From NCBI GenBank assembly GCA_038234815.1, contig JBBQSU010000199.1, positions 1 through 5,070 of the forward strand: DNA of 5,070 nt, read 5' to 3'. Origin of the DNA: JBBQSU01 sp038234815. GTDB lineage: Bacteria > Planctomycetota > Phycisphaerae > Tepidisphaerales > Tepidisphaeraceae. A program made the translations under genes and the position numbers. This document shows positions 4,944-5,070 of the stretch, one piece after another; the first letter of the stretch is position 1; each line of letters opens with the position of its first letter. The notes under the pieces were generated by a model. The model saw only the letters and a program-made list of their open reading frames with translations. It did not search any database and was not told the DNA's origin.

Positions 4944-5070
4944 TAGAGCAAGGTGCGCCTTCCTATAGCGCCCGCTGCATATTTGCAGTAAGTTTTGGTC
5001 ATGGAACCATTACCGGTGCGGATGCGTGAGCGGATTGTGGCGCTGTATGAGCAGAACAAGCAGACCAAGG
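4944..5070 (+). mobile_element. Left part of a probable IS630-type insertion sequence, boundary uncertain
   Basis: Only the transposase start is visible, and the right end lies outside the window. IS630-type elements insert at TA dinucleotides; a TA at 4944-4945 is one possible edge, chosen only because it lies a plausible distance before the gene. A small hairpin, CTGCA (4975-4979) with TGCAG (4984-4988) around TATT, stands just before the gene and may belong to the terminal region. The true edge cannot be fixed from this sequence alone. Confidence 0.35.
5001..5070 (+). CDS. N-terminus of a probable IS630-type transposase, 3' end outside window
   Basis: Twenty-three codons are visible, from MEPLPVRMRERIVALYEQNK to the window edge. 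The pattern of a short Pro-containing leader followed by LRERIVALYE-like residues and a polar turn is the usual start of the N-terminal helix-turn-helix in IS630-family (Tc1/mariner-related) DDE transposases. That domain binds the terminal repeats; the catalytic DDE part lies beyond the window. No strong ribosome binding site is seen upstream. An orphan helix-turn-helix protein of the same fold is the main alternative. Whether the element is intact cannot be judged. Confidence 0.6.
   Translation, partial: MEPLPVRMRERIVALYEQNKQTK

Overview
The window most likely comes from a GC-rich bacterial chromosome of the Planctomycetota or a close relative. This is an inference from protein style: a short FlgM-type anti-sigma factor, a PadR regulator coupled to a membrane protein with a HAAS-like N-terminus and a pseudopilin-G-like C-terminal module, and the start of an IS630-type transposase. 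No rRNA or other marker is present, so the phylum is a moderate-confidence guess.

Layout. Positions 1-981 (+) hold the 3' part of a UbiA-superfamily membrane prenyltransferase that enters from outside the window. It converges on, and overlaps by 11 bp, a 91-residue FlgM-like anti-sigma-28 factor (971-1246, -). Positions 1247-2638 form a long region with no confidently recognised gene but much non-coding structure. It contains five copies of a TTWTCGGAMG motif (1466-1605), a long imperfect hairpin (1623-1655), GGTCC motifs phased at 11 bp (1716-1807), and two copies of a 30-bp hairpin-forming repeat (2123-2152, 2233-2262) around an AT-rich island. The second repeat copy has the form of an intrinsic terminator for minus-strand transcription. 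One weak minus-strand reading frame (1412-2095) with a plausible ribosome binding site runs through part of this region.

Positions 2639-4782 (-) are a two-gene operon: a PadR-family repressor (4429-4782), then a 597-residue single-pass membrane protein (2639-4432) whose start overlaps the PadR stop by 4 bp (ATGA). A sigma-70-like promoter lies upstream (4817-4845). A perfect 17-bp palindrome (4803-4819) overlaps its -10 box and predicted start, as expected for PadR autorepression. The likely working model is a one-component regulator coupled to a membrane protein that could sense a signal outside the cytoplasm.

Positions 4823-5000 are intergenic and include a decayed CACGAAG-type repeat and small hairpins. 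A transposase of probable IS630 type starts at 5001 (+) and runs off the window.
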